Source of the DNA: Pyropia yezoensis
Taxonomy: Eukaryota > Rhodophyta > Bangiophyceae > Bangiales > Bangiaceae
Reading direction: 5' to 3'
Assembly: GCA_009829735.1 (NCBI GenBank)
Contig: CM020618.1
Location: forward strand, 36,308,894 to 36,372,893
Length of the DNA: 64,000 nucleotides
The notes under the pieces are model-generated. The model had not been told where the DNA came from. It searched no databases and was given only the letters and a program-made list of their open reading frames with translations. Positions 10,200 through 20,524 of the stretch are shown here, one piece after another. A program made the translations under genes and the position numbers. How positions within the stretch are numbered: position 1 is the first letter of the stretch; every line of letters begins with the position of its first letter.

Positions 10200-11762
10200 T
10201 TCGGCAGTCCCGGAGAACACAATGATATCGTCCAGATACACCAGGGCGATCTGCCACTTGACTCCGGCAAGTATCAAGTCAATAGCACGCTGGAAAGTCG
10301 CAGGTGCATTGCAAAGCCCGAAAGGGAGCCGTGTACACTGATAAACTCCACAGTGACACGTGAAGGTGGTCAAATGTCTGTCCTCCTTGCGGATGGGTAT
10401 CTGCCAGTACCCCGCGTTGCAGTCCAACGTAGAGAAGTACTGTGCCTCACCGAGTGAGTCGAGGCAATCGTCCATACGGGGTAAAGGGTGACTATCCCTT
10501 ACCGTCCGCTCGTTTAGCTTACGATAGTCGATGCAGAACCGCATCGTGCCGTCTGACTTGGGCACCAAGACTATGGGGCTGGCCCACTCACTTGAGCAAG
10601 GCTCAATGACACCCATGTCTTGCATCCGTTGGACCTGCTCTCGGGTGAGTTCCCGTGAGTCTGGTCCCATATGGTAGGGACTCAGGCGAACTGGCCTAGC
10701 CCCTGGCTTCAACACGATTCTGTGTTCGGTGGCCTTGATGAGCCCAAGGTCACCATTCCATAACTTGTGATGCTTCTGGATTAACTCATCCAGTCGTCCA
10801 TGTAAACACTCCGGGATGTTCTCCCGATGTACCGTCGGCGACTTAGCCGTCGATAAACTCGATTGGTCGGCAGAGCCTGCCGTTCCAATATCCTTCCATT
10901 GCTGTTGAGTCACAGCAACGATATTCCCCTCAAAGGTAGAGATCGACGCAATCTTCATGCCTCCGGGGAGTCGTCGAGGTTCCTCCGACTTGTTGAGGAC
11001 CTCCTCCCACCAAGTTTGGTCATCCCCACAAGTCATGGGGCCCCATGCAACTTGCACTTGGTGAGTATAATAGACTCGGTCCACGGGGGAAACGAGTCCA
11101 TTCCCTCGAAACCGTGTGCGTACTCGCACAAAGGTCCTTGATCGGGGCGGGACTACCGTACCCTTACATACTCGTACATGGGTCGTAGAGCCTCCACCCT
11201 TGGGAGAGTTCTCCCTAGGTTGATGAGTCGTAGGGGAAACAGTCCTCCCTTTACGCAGTATTGGGACAGTCTCTCCATTACGCATTCGGATTACCCCTTC
11301 CGGTCCACAGACGGCCGGGACATGGAGGTCCAGATAGTCAGTTCCCAGGAGAACGGGAACCGACATATTGGAGACTACTCCAAAGTTCACCTGCGTCTGG
11401 TAGAACCCAATGCAAACAGTCAATGCAATAGACCCAACAATGGGGAGGAGTCCCCCATTGACATCAAACATACGCCACTCGGGTGAGCCGGCGGGACTCA
11501 CATCCGTCCCCTCTGGCAATAAGTCTTGCCTAATGAGAGAGGCAGCAGAGCCTGTGTCGACTATGACACGAGAGGTAAACTCATATCCATCCTGCAGCCA
11601 GAGTCGAGCTGCGACCTGGTAGTTACTCCCTACCAGCACTGACACAATCCGACTCGGGTCGTGCTTCTGAGGAGGGGCCTTGTCTCTAGGCCTCACCCCT
11701 CGAGGTCGAGTCAGGACCTTCACACTCCCATGGGTCGGTGAGTGTGAAGCAACCCGCTTCAT
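10197..11762 (-). CDS. pol: Pol of element B: aspartic protease and reverse transcriptase
   Basis: The frame is open from upstream of the ATG at 11762 and overlaps the end of gag in the -1 frame, so entry by frameshift from gag is more likely than a new start. Numbered from that ATG, the protease active site is DTG at 69-71 (VIVDTGSAASLI). Reverse transcriptase shows the FCIDYRKLN block, LPFGLCNAPATFQ and the catalytic YLDD at 509-512. The frame stops at a premature TAA just after the palm. Reverse transcriptase copies element RNA into DNA in the virus-like particle, and the protease matures Gag-Pol. Domain order (protease, RT, RNase H, integrase, chromodomain) is that of chromoviruses. Confidence 0.92.
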   Translation of the reverse strand: MKRVASHSPTHGSVKVLTRPRGVRPRDKAPPQKHDPSRIVSVLVGSNYQVAARLWLQDGYEFTSRVIVDTGSAASLIRQDLLPEGTDVSPAGSPEWRMFDVNGGLLPIVGSIALTVCIGFYQTQVNFGVVSNMSVPVLLGTDYLDLHVPAVCGPEGVIRMRNGETVPILRKGRTVSPTTHQPRENSPKGGGSTTHVRVCKGTVVPPRSRTFVRVRTRFRGNGLVSPVDRVYYTHQVQVAWGPMTCGDDQTWWEEVLNKSEEPRRLPGGMKIASISTFEGNIVAVTQQQWKDIGTAGSADQSSLSTAKSPTVHRENIPECLHGRLDELIQKHHKLWNGDLGLIKATEHRIVLKPGARPVRLSPYHMGPDSRELTREQVQRMQDMGVIEPCSSEWASPIVLVPKSDGTMRFCIDYRKLNERTVRDSHPLPRMDDCLDSLGEAQYFSTLDCNAGYWQIPIRKEDRHLTTFTCHCGVYQCTRLPFGLCNAPATFQRAIDLILAGVKWQIALVYLDDIIVFSGTAE

Positions 11763-11764
11763 TA

Positions 11765-11813
11765 CCGCTGGAACCTTTGGGTCAGTCTTAGTCCCAGCGG
11801 CTAGGCGTTTCCC
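11765..11813 (-). promoter_or_regulatory. Programmed -1 frameshift signal between gag and pol
   Basis: On the minus strand the heptamer GGGAAAC (11807-11813) sits in the gag frame as G GGA AAC, one codon before the gag stop TAG. A 6-base spacer follows, then an arm CCGCTGGGA (11792-11800) that pairs with TTCCAGCGG (11765-11773) in nine pairs, one of them G-T. Part of the loop (GACCC) could pair with GGGTT just downstream to make a pseudoknot. A -1 slip leads exactly into the protease frame. GGGAAAC is an established slippery sequence in other retroelements. Confidence 0.8.
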
Positions 11814-13564
11814 TCATCCGACTCGGATGATGGAGTATCCTTGCCACTTGAGTTGGGGGAAGAGGTTTCCACCTTCTCAAGCGTGGACTCATCCTCTGAC
11901 TTAGGTTGAGTCATGGCCGTCACACGTGTGGTGTGCGGCCGGGTATCCGAATCAGTCCTCGGAGCACCGAGTTTCCCGATGCGAGCCAACAGGGCTCTCA
12001 GTCGAACATCCAGAGTGGGGCATTGGGCTGCCCAGTGTCCCGACTTGGAACACTGCCAACACGGCCGATCACTCATTGACGCCGATGGCCCCGCTTTTCC
12101 CTGTACCTTATCAGGGATAGCGGCCACCATACCTTCCGTCTCTCGAGTTGAGGACGAAGGTACTGCAGGGTACGTCCGCGTGTAGGAAGGCACCCTTGCA
12201 ATTCTGCGGAAGCGACTTGCTTCCACTCCCTTAGCTTCTCTCTCTCGTTCCTTTCGCTGCTCGGACACGAGCCAGCGGTACTCATCACCCTTAGTCTGGG
12301 CGATGCGTGCCAACTCCGCCAGAGTCATGGTCGGAGTATTACGCTCTCGCACAGTCGCTCGAGCTGCTCGGTGGACACCCTCCACAAAGCGTCCCTTAAT
12401 GACTCCTTGGGGATATAGAAATCCACAGAGGACATTCAGCTGACGGAGTCGTTCAGCGAATTCCCGTTCCTCTTCACCCTTACTCTGGGTGGCGCAGTTG
12501 AACTCTTCAACCTGCACAGCCAAGGAAGCCTCGTCTGCGTGAAGACGAAGGATCCAATTAACCAACTCCAGGTAGGAAGTCACCTCACCCGGATTCCCAC
12601 CATGCCGACTTGGCATGACGTTCATCACCTCGGAGCGGAGTGGCTCCTTGGTGAAGTCCTGAAGCATGAAAAACGCTTCAGCTTCAGAGACATCATTGTC
12701 ATCGCAGGCTTTTGCGAACTTCCGCAAAAACTGGAAGACCTTCAGGGGTGGAGTCCCGTCCCACTCTGAACGGACCCCGAAGGATTGCGCACCGTGCTTC
12801 TTGCGCCGGCCCAGGGTACGGGCCTGACTATTCGAGTAGGTCAACGACTTGTTGACCAACGCATATGTCTCACAGTCAAAGACATCCTTGAACAATGGAT
12901 TATTCACCACTATCTTTCCTGGGACGACTCTAGTCCCAAGACGGTCCGTGTGAGTCACACGACCACGTCGGGTAAGATCCTCTTCACCCGACTTGCCACT
13001 TGCAGAGGACTCAGACTCTGAGTCCACCTCACGACGGAGAGTACGTCGAATCTCCCGTCGTTTCTGACGCCTCGAGGCCTGCTCAGGCGGAGGGGTGTTC
13101 CCCTTCAGCGCCTTCCCCACCTCTTCTCGCACGACTTGTGCGATGGCGGTCATCACCGAGTCATCCACGATACCGGATGACCCAGGTGGAGCTTGACTCG
13201 AGCTCCCACCCGGTCCTTCCGGCACCAGTCTTGGCGCGGACCCACCAACCCGGGGTACGGAACTCCCCGTCCCGTCACCTCTGCCGGTCGGCGGTCCCAT
13301 GCCGAAGTGAGTGTCGTCACTCCCCGAAGAGGTTGCCGGAGCCTGACGCTGGCTCGGCGCTCCCACCGGAGAAGGGCGAACTCCGCCCGTCTTTTCCGGG
13401 GACGGCCTGGGAAGGAACCTGGCCGACCGCCGTCGGGGTCCAACCTCTGGACCCACCACATCCGCACTGCCCGGCCTGGGTGGTACTCCGCCCGTCGGGG
13501 GAGGACTACGCTCCCCCTCCCCAGGTACACTCGGCGCAATGGGGGGGTGTCCCTCACCAGCCAT
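11801..13564 (-). CDS. gag: Gag of element B with CCHC zinc knuckle
   Basis: The start is the ATG at 13564; the frame is open a few codons further, but only from GTG. The protein of about 587 residues has a disordered Pro/Gly/Ser N-terminal third. A retrotransposon Gag-type capsid region follows (about 230-430, with the FAERLRQLNVLCGFLYPQGV block), then basic and charged sequence. A single zinc knuckle lies at about 502-515 (CWQCSKSGHWAAQC, the C-X2-C-X4-H-X4-C pattern), which packages element RNA. The acidic tail ends at a TAG directly after the slippery heptamer. Gag forms the virus-like particle and is expected to be made in excess over Gag-Pol. Confidence 0.9.
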   Translation of the reverse strand: MAGEGHPPIAPSVPGEGERSPPPTGGVPPRPGSADVVGPEVGPRRRSARFLPRPSPEKTGGVRPSPVGAPSQRQAPATSSGSDDTHFGMGPPTGRGDGTGSSVPRVGGSAPRLVPEGPGGSSSQAPPGSSGIVDDSVMTAIAQVVREEVGKALKGNTPPPEQASRRQKRREIRRTLRREVDSESESSASGKSGEEDLTRRGRVTHTDRLGTRVVPGKIVVNNPLFKDVFDCETYALVNKSLTYSNSQARTLGRRKKHGAQSFGVRSEWDGTPPLKVFQFLRKFAKACDDNDVSEAEAFFMLQDFTKEPLRSEVMNVMPSRHGGNPGEVTSYLELVNWILRLHADEASLAVQVEEFNCATQSKGEEEREFAERLRQLNVLCGFLYPQGVIKGRFVEGVHRAARATVRERNTPTMTLAELARIAQTKGDEYRWLVSEQRKEREREAKGVEASRFRRIARVPSYTRTYPAVPSSSTRETEGMVAAIPDKVQGKAGPSASMSDRPCWQCSKSGHWAAQCPTLDVRLRALLARIGKLGAPRTDSDTRPHTTRVTAMTQPKSEDESTLEKVETSSPNSSGKDTPSSESDEGNA

Positions 13565-13861
13565 CTCCACAAGAGTCACGTGGAGTCAACCAAAACGACC
13601 AAACGGTGTCCAGAGTCGGGGATCGTCAGCTAGGGAGGTCCTAGAGCACGTTCCACCCCTCCACCTGCCTCAAGGAAGGCGGTGAGGTTTCCCGAAACTC
13701 CGGGTCTCCCACCAAGACTCACGGTGGCCAACCTCGTCACCCAGCGAACGCTCGGAACGTAGGCGAGTCGATCGTGTCACCGGAAGTCTCGGTGCCGAAG
13801 GGGGAGAGGGGCCAACTTGGTCCCGTCTCCGGCCAAGGGAGGTACCAAAGTCGATATCCTC
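13565..13861 (-). other. Untranslated leader of element B
   Basis: This is the interval between the primer-binding site and the gag ATG. It has no coding character in the element's orientation and would hold the packaging signal. Confidence 0.6.
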
Positions 13862-13879
13862 TCCCCCGCTGATCCACCA
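13862..13879 (-). promoter_or_regulatory. Primer-binding site of element B
   Basis: Two bases inside the 5' LTR the minus strand reads TGGTGGATCAGCGGGG. On the plus strand this is a sequence ending in CCA, as the 3' end of a tRNA would. It differs from the common initiator-methionine type (TGGTATCAGAGC). The primer tRNA is not identified. Confidence 0.65.
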
Positions 13880-13881
13880 AC

Positions 13882-14420
13882 TGTAGCAGTACTCCCAACC
13901 ACCAACCCCGAGTCAGGGAAGGAAGAGGAGGGTTGCCGATATCCCAACTTGGGACACCGGAAGCAAGCACCTCCACACAGCCGAACACGGAACTTGCGTG
14001 TGGTGAGCGGGTCAGCTCACCAAGGCACGAACAAGATGTGTCGGAGCCAGACGGTGTTTACTTGCTTGGCCAGCCAAGGTGGGCTCTCCCCGCCTTGCTG
14101 TCCCCCCTTATCAACCCTCCTCACACGCTCACGCAACCCCTCAAAACACTCCGAAAATGAACCCTCAAACAAACCAATCATATCACTCCACATGCAAAGC
14201 ACTCAAAGCGTAGAAATCCGTCTGGCTCCCGTGCAAAAGTCTCAAGAAACAAATACCAGCAGCATTACCCTGCTCTAGTATGTCGGAAGTCCTAGTCGAA
14301 TTTCCGTCCAGAAGTCAGAAGTTTCACCATCGTGGGCCGGGTGAATTTCGACTTCCGGTCAGGTCCACTTGACCCGAATCTCCAAAGTATTGGTACCGAA
14401 TTCCGGCCCAATCTCCCACA
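13882..14420 (-). repeat. 5' LTR of element B
   Basis: This is the 539-bp partner of 4183-4721, with TG...CA ends. It drives transcription of gag-pol on the minus strand. Confidence 0.95.
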
Positions 14421-14425
14421 CGGCT
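14421..14425. repeat. Target-site duplication of element B, right copy (CGGCT)
   Basis: It is identical to 4178-4182 and directly follows the right LTR. Confidence 0.93.
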
Positions 14426-15636
14426 GGTAGGGGACAGGAGGAAGCGGAGGGGCACGCCGAGGTGGCGGTGCCCGAGTGTAACTGCGACCCCTACTCGGGG
14501 CCCCCGCAGTGGGTTGAGTCATACGGTCATCGTGAGAGGGCACGGCCATCACTATGGCCTTGTCCGGGGGCGGCGCAGTGTGGAGATCCGCCCCCGGGGC
14601 GTACGGGTAGTCGCCGATGCCCAGCCCCTCTCGTAGTACCACACGGCCGTCGTGAAGTTCACGACCGACCCATACGAACTGGCGAAGTGCGCCATCGTCC
14701 TTGGGCCCGCGGGTGGGGCGGCGCAACTTGTGCTCGATACTCTCCCACTCCATGAACTTGTGGAGACGGAGCATCTCCTCAAGTAGAGTGAGTTGTCCTG
14801 ATGAGCACCCCTCAGCAACTAGCTGAGGGGTGAGCTGTCCCAAACCTTGGATAAGCCGAAGGGGAAGATGCCAGAGCATCCCCCGCCGCTGGACACAAGA
14901 CACCCAGGTCGACATGACCTCGAGGAGCCACTGGGTTGCCAAAATGGCCCACACCAGGTGATCTGGGCTAGCCGTCAACATGACGGAGCCGAAGTGGTCG
15001 AGCAACCGTGGTAGCAACGCAGGGAACCCGTAGGGGACCTCAACTTGAGGCCACCACTCGGGCTTCTTGGGGTAGTACTGCTCCTTACTAGCAGCGGACT
15101 GCTGCGGAAACTCAAGTTAAGCCGAGGTCACCAAGTAGGGACCTCGCCGGAAGTCCTTCTCCATCCGCACATCAAAGTGATGAGTGTGCGGATCGGCCTC
15201 GTGAAGGTACGGGGGGCGAGTTGCCACCGCGTCCCAAGTAAAGGTCGCCAAGTCGCCGGGACCCGGGGTAGTTCCCCCGCGGTCCACCATGGCCTTGGTC
15301 CGCTGCACGTCTTCGACTTCGTCATCGTCCAGGAAGGCAAACTGGTCCGTCCTGAAGCCGGCAGGGAACCCGAACCTTCGGGGATACTTCTCCCGTAGGC
15401 GGTCCCATACTCGACTCATCGCTGTGCCAAGTCGGCCACAGCGAAGAACCGTCAACCCCTTCTCATATAGAGGCCAAGCGGGGTAGAACCACCGCCCCAA
15501 GGCCTCCCGTGGGATGACCCGGGACACCTCCGGGGGAGATCCCGCCGCCAACCCAAAGTCGGGTGGCGCGGGAGTCCAATCCCCCGGAGCAACCGCGGAG
15601 CCCCCGCCGGAAGTCCCGGCGGGCGCTACACCCTAG
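14421..15636 (-). pseudogene. Antisense gene of element A, N-terminal part
   Basis: The frame is open from about 15636 to the insertion point of element B, apart from one in-frame TAA at 15117-15119. No ATG is seen near its 5' end. Its residues align with the intact antisense protein of element B in order. These include the WDRLREKYPRRF block, WWPQVEVPYGFPA, MLWHLPLRLIQGL and VVLREGLG...YPYAPG. The frame then continues into 3505-4182 once element B is set aside. Sequence identity to the B copy is modest, so the two genes have been diverging for a long time. Confidence 0.75.
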
Positions 15637-16016
15637 GAGGCGTCCTCCATACGTTCATCCAAAGAGTCAGTCTCCACCCCCGGGGTCACCATGCCTCTCC
15701 CCAAGTTAGAGAGAGACGACCTGGCTGCAGCTGCACGAGACCCGCCTCGAGTTAAGGGGGGGCTCGGATCGTGGGTAGATCAGTGGCCTCCCCAGCGTGG
15801 GGCGGCCCAGGGGAAGGTGAAGGGGATGTGTTGGTGATGGTGAAGTGAGCACCGGGGAGAGAAAGCTGCCGAGTGGGCAAGCTTGAGGAGAGGGGCGGTC
15901 AACGTGACCGCCTCCACGTCCACGTTACGTACCCTGGGGGACAGCAAGTCGCGCCCCCAACGCCGAGACGTGCGTTTACGCGCCCCCTCACAGGGCCGAC
16001 CGGGTCGGTCGGAACT

Positions 16017-16029
16017 GAGGAGAGGGGAG
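16017..16029 (+). promoter_or_regulatory. Polypurine tract of element A
   Basis: GAGGAGAGGGGAG, 13 purines, directly precedes the TG of the 3' LTR on the plus strand. It mirrors the tract of element B in length and position. Confidence 0.8.
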
Positions 16030-16494
16030 TGTGGCAGTATTGACCCCCAGGTAGGGGGGCAACACGTGCCATGCAAGGGGCGGCAGGCCACTAGCCTGAC
16101 CCGTTCCTCCCCCTGCATTTGGGTCAATATTCCCTCAGTTTGGGATACTTAGCTTAGTAGTAAATCCAACTTGGATTTGAGAGTTTTCTGCATTTATCGT
16201 CTTGAATTTTCGTGTGGCCCGGTGGGCAGGTGCTGGAATGGGAGATTCTGAGTGGCGAGATTCTGAGGGGACCCTGGGGGGATAAGGGGAGGGACAGCGG
16301 GGCTTGGCCTTGCTTCCCCGTCCCGACCAAGAAACTGTTGGACCACATACCATCTTGTTTGTCAGTGGGGGGATTGCCCCACAACAGGGATAGAGTGTGT
16401 GCGACTTGCACTTCTTCCGGTTCCCCCCGACACGGGAGGCAGCCCTTGTGCACCGCCCCAACTTGGGCGTCGCGTGTGCAAGAGGGTTTTGCCA
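16030..16494 (+). repeat. 3' LTR of element A
   Basis: The LTR begins TGTGGCAG and ends TTTTGCCA, about 465 bp. It was recognised from the polypurine tract before it and from an inverted copy at 35045-35512 that matches it end to end with scattered changes. It contains CCCAACTTGGGC, like the LTR of element B. Confidence 0.85.
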
Positions 16495-17706
16495 CACTTG
16501 CCACCCCCTCCCACCCACCCGACTCTCGAACTTTCCGAGGTGCCGTGTGGCTGGCTGTCCAATCAATGCCAACCACAGGCCGGGGCACCCAGCAGCCCGC
16601 CCTCCCTATCTGGATGGCGGTATTTGCTGGGACATTCGACAACTTGTTGGGTGCCTTTTTCTTTCGTATTTGAATATCCCAGTACGATACGGAGGGTACA
16701 CGCTGCGCCTCTGCCATGGGCGTGGAGTATCCAGGAGGAAGGCGGCCTGACCCAAAACCCCATGCCATCGCGTGTGCCCGCGCGGTGGTTTCCGTGGCCT
16801 TGCTCTTGTCCCCCTGAAGTTTCCGTACACTTGCGACTGCACACGGACCGTTTTTTCCGGCCAAAACGCGCACCTTTCCCGGCGTTCCGTTCTTCCTACC
16901 CCGTTCCCCCTGGCTGCCACCACTGCCGCCGCTACCTCCTCCCCCGCGGGCTGGCGTGGCACCAGCTGGGGGGCCTGCAGGCCGATCACGACCGGCGGGG
17001 ACGGCACCGGCATCGGCGGCGGCCGCGGCGGCGGCACTGGCGGTGGATGGAGTGTGCTGACCTGGCGCTTGGTGAATGCCAGCGCGCGAGCTCTTGGGGT
17101 GGGGATAGCGCTGTCCACGTGGACGTGCTCGATAAAAGCGCGCCCTTTTTCACCCAATCATCGTTGAGACCGCCCGCAGAAGCGACACAGATCCGGCCTC
17201 GTCCAATCATAGGGCGGATTGGGTGCCAGAAAGTGACCTGGCAAATCCAGCCGCGCGCGCCTTGGTGGCCGTGTAGCCCTCGGTCTCGGAGCCCTCCCCC
17301 GTGTTCCTCCCCGTCCCCATATACCCCCGTTCACCCGTCCCACCCCCCCCCATGTCGCCCCCCTCCCCCCCTCCCCCTCCCCCCACTCTGGAACTCTCCG
17401 TCCCCCCCCCCCCCCCTTCTCCCCCGCTCCTGCCTTTGACCTCTTGTCTGCTCTTTTTCTCCCCCACCTCTCTCCACCGCGTGCTGACAATATCGTGGAT
17501 GCTTTCTCAGTAATAGGGGCGTCCGGAGGAGCTAGTGAGATGGCGGCGGCAGCGGCTGGCGTTGGGCGGCGGGTGCGCGAGCGGATGGCACGGATTGGTC
17601 GGCTACGTGCGGTACGGGAGGGTTGGCTTTGTGGGGTGCAGGCGGGGGGATGAGCTGGCGGAGGGGGAGCGGTGGGAGACGCGGGAGGCTACGCGGGCTC
17701 GACCAA

Positions 17707-17765
17707 GGGGGGGGGGGGGGGGGACAGGGGGGGGGGGGTTAGGGGGCCTGGGGGGGGGGGGGGGG
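17707..17765 (+). repeat. Clustered G-runs
   Basis: Four runs of five to about twenty G are separated by short breaks (ACA, TTA, CCT). They should form G-quadruplexes on the plus strand. Confidence 0.8.
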
Positions 17766-18843
17766 TTTTGTCTGTTGGTGTGGCATGATTGTTGTATTGC
17801 ATTGGGGGTCATGTACGGCAAGGCGGGCTGCTTGTAGGCTGGGATTGGGGAGGGGCGGTAGCTGTGTTTGTGAGGGTCCGAGGGGAAAGAGAGGGAGGGG
17901 TGGGGGGCGCGTCGGCGACGGCCAGGCCGGATGGTCCTCCCCGCGAGGGTGGAGGGGGTCGCTCATCATGCTGCGTGCTCTGCGTGAGCGCAGGCTGTTG
18001 CTAATGATTAATCCTCAAACAACAAACTAAGCGGGTTGTGGAGACCAAACTCGGAAGAAGTTACCATGCAACTCGTCAATGAGGAGTTGCTGGGCCCCGC
18101 GACGTGGCACTGGCCACGTGGACGGGGGGCTCCCCTGAGGCACTACAGGGGGGTTATCCGCCCCCCCCTGATGGGCCCAAAATCGAGGGGGGAGGGGGGG
18201 TTAACCGTCGATTGGTTGGTCCAGAGTGGTTAGTCGTCCAAATGGTTTTAGCATGTACTTGTTGGCCGCCTGCCCCCGCCGCCAAAGTAGACTTCGCTGG
18301 CCGCCCGCCTCCCCCCCTCTGTAGCCGCCGCCCGTTCCTCTCCCCACCGCCTCCAGCCTTGCCTCCTTTCTCCCCCTCCTCCCTCTTCTCCCTCTATTTT
18401 CTGGGGAAGTCTCGTCAACTGGGAGGGGCAAGAGCGGTGGACTGCGGGGGGGGCGGGGCCGACGTGGAGGACGAGGAAGCGGTGATGAAGGACGCATCGG
18501 AGAGCCAGGGGGGGGGCACGCCTAGTTCTCTACACTTGCCTTTTCAAAGAAACGTGCAGCCCTGTGAGTGGCTGAGAAGAAAATTGGGGGTTTTTCATGA
18601 CCCCAATTTTCACCCCACGCCACAGAGGCCGTGAGGGACGGTCCGGCGCAGCCCCGGTGACGCGGCCACCCGGATCTTGCGCACGAGTGTATCCCCGCGA
18701 GTGAATCTACCCAACCCCTTGCACGACATTTCCACCCCTCCCCCCCCTCCCGTCGCCTTGACGCCTCCCCCTTCAAGCCCCCCCCCGCCGGAGTCTGAAG
18801 GTGACAGCCCTTCCCCCATCAATAACTCCATTCCTGTCGCTGT

Positions 18844-18885
18844 TTCCCCGGGCATTCTCAGACATCTCTGAGATGCCCCGGGGAA
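18844..18885. repeat. Near-perfect 19-bp inverted repeat
   Basis: Arm TTCCCCGGGCATTCTCAGA (18844-18862) pairs with 18867-18885 across a 4-base loop CATC, with one base slipped in the middle. It is too regular for chance but has no assigned role. Confidence 0.7.
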
Positions 18886-20524
18886 GCGTCTGCAGGTGTA
18901 CTATGAGGATCGAAAAGCCTCCGAGATGCAGAGGACAGTACGTCCGCCACAGATGGTAAAGTCACAGTCATGGGGGGACTGCACCTTCCCCAATACGTGA
19001 AAAGACGCCCCCTGCGCCGGTCCCACCCCTGTTTGACCTCGCTAACCCCGGGTGTGGCGGGTAGTGAGCCTTTGGGGGGAACGCCGGGCGAGGGTGGTGG
19101 CCTTTGGGCGCTGTGCGAGGGGATGAGGTGGGGTGTGGGTGGCACTTCACCAAGGTGTGGTGTTTCGTTCCGGCAGCCGTTCTTCGAGGAACGGTTGACT
19201 CTCCACTATGCATTCTTTTCAAATGTTTCTATTCTCACCTGCCCCACACGGCCGCGACAACGGGTGCAGGTGAACACGTGTACAATCTTCAACTTCCTGT
19301 GGCCCAAAGGAAGAAAAAGACCTGACACCTCGCTCTTGAGCCAATGCGGTGACAGAATTGCCTCTCAGAGCGATCGAATTGATCTTCGTCGGCCAATGAG
19401 GAGACCAGAGAGCCTGTGAAACCCAGGCGTCACAAAAAACGCCCTCTTAACTAGGCGTGGGGGGGGGGGCGGGAACACGTTGCTATACGCAAGGTAGCCG
19501 TAGCGGCGCCTACCCGCCGACCACTCCACCGCCCACGTGCCGACCGTGGCCACCGCACGTTGTGTGCCTGCCGCCCGCCGTCACTCTGCAGCGGGGGCCG
19601 TCTCCCAAACAGGGCGCGTGCGGCTGGCGCGGCGGGTGAGGGGGAGGGGGAGGGAGGGAGGGGCAGTTGCAGAGTCGTATGCCGCGCGCCGCCTCCCCCC
19701 CCCCCCACCCAAAGGCACAGCCGCGGCACCCTCTCCCCTCTCAGAAGTGGTGACATCCCGGCGGCTGACTGAGGCGCCGCTGGTCGGCGGGGTGGCGCGG
19801 GACGGGGAGCATCAAGGGGCAAAGAAAAAAAACAAGGAAAAAAAAAAAAAAACGGACAAAGGCGACCCCAGATAAATGAAAAGCACCGCAGAGCGCACAA
19901 GGTCTACTGTCGTCAACAAGGGGACGACGGGTCGACTCCCCTCCACCGCCGCTACCCTCCCCCCCACACCCATCCTCACGCAACAAGCAGGCGCACGCCG
20001 ACTCGTCTCGCGCACAGAGCGGCTCACACAAGGCGGAGGCCGACCGCAACAGGCCCGTGCAGGTTGGGGAAGGCGCCCGGGGGGGGGGGGTGGGGGAGCG
20101 GGGAGCAGTGAGAGGGAGCAAGGCAGGGACGAGGGCCCGCCCGCGCAGGAGCAACAGGCCACCGAGGATTGTTTTTTTTGTGGCGGCCACCGCGCTGCCC
20201 ACCCGCACCCAGCGGGACACGGGTCGGTGGGTCGTGCACGTGTCGGCACCACCCCCCCCCCGCTGCCCGCAGCCTCCGCGTCGGTGGCCGCGGTGACAAA
20301 CTCGAATTACTCCCCACGAGCGTACTGTGCTCAGCACGGCCACGGGTTCCCCTCCTTCCCTACATAGCGAAGTAGAAAAACGCAACAAAAAACAGTGAAG
20401 CATGGCCGAGGGCGAGAGCGCTCGTCGACGCGCACCCCCCCACCGCGCCACTCCCGGCCCCTGCCACCTCGTACAGCGCGGTCGCATCCCGCGTCTGGCA
20501 TCCCGCCTTTGACCGGGGGCCCCG

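Larger units (their letters stand above)
4183..14420 (-). mobile_element. Full-length Ty3/gypsy chromovirus-type retrotransposon B (10.2 kb)
   Basis: The element runs on the minus strand. In its own 5'-3' order it has a 5' LTR (13882-14420), primer-binding site, gag, a -1 frameshift signal, protease-reverse transcriptase, RNase H-integrase-chromodomain, a convergent antisense gene (5732-7648, plus), a 94-bp tandem repeat, a polypurine tract and a 3' LTR (4183-4721). The two 539-bp LTRs differ at about eight positions by eye (roughly 98.5% identical), so the insertion is fairly recent. The 5-bp duplication is exact. Two stops in the reverse transcriptase region suggest the copy cannot act alone. 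It landed inside the antisense gene of element A. Confidence 0.95.
1820..16494 (+). mobile_element. Ty3/gypsy chromodomain retrotransposon A, 5'-truncated and interrupted by element B
   Basis: Pieces in order on the plus strand are an integrase-chromodomain frame (1831-3393), an antisense gene split by element B (3505-4182 and 14421-15636, minus), a polypurine tract (16017-16029) and a 3' LTR (16030-16494). The 5' LTR, gag, protease, reverse transcriptase and RNase H are missing. The left break falls between RNase H and integrase, where the NAM-like gene begins to read differently. Removing element B restores one continuous element body. The sequence just after the LTR is CACTT; the matching left duplication is gone with the 5' end. 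Confidence 0.85.
16495..20524. other. About 4 kb without a recognisable gene
   Basis: Many overlapping GC-rich frames occur but none shows a domain. The stretch holds C-rich tracts (17340-17420), G-runs (17707-17765), a 19-bp hairpin (18844-18885), an A-run near 19825-19850 and a T-run at 20168. Part of it may be 3' flank of the minus-strand VPS13-type gene. Confidence 0.5.

Noticed and set aside
16154..16873. Protein gene on the minus strand
   Set aside because: Most of it is the antisense translation of the element A LTR, and the same peptide recurs from the solo LTR at 35045-35512.
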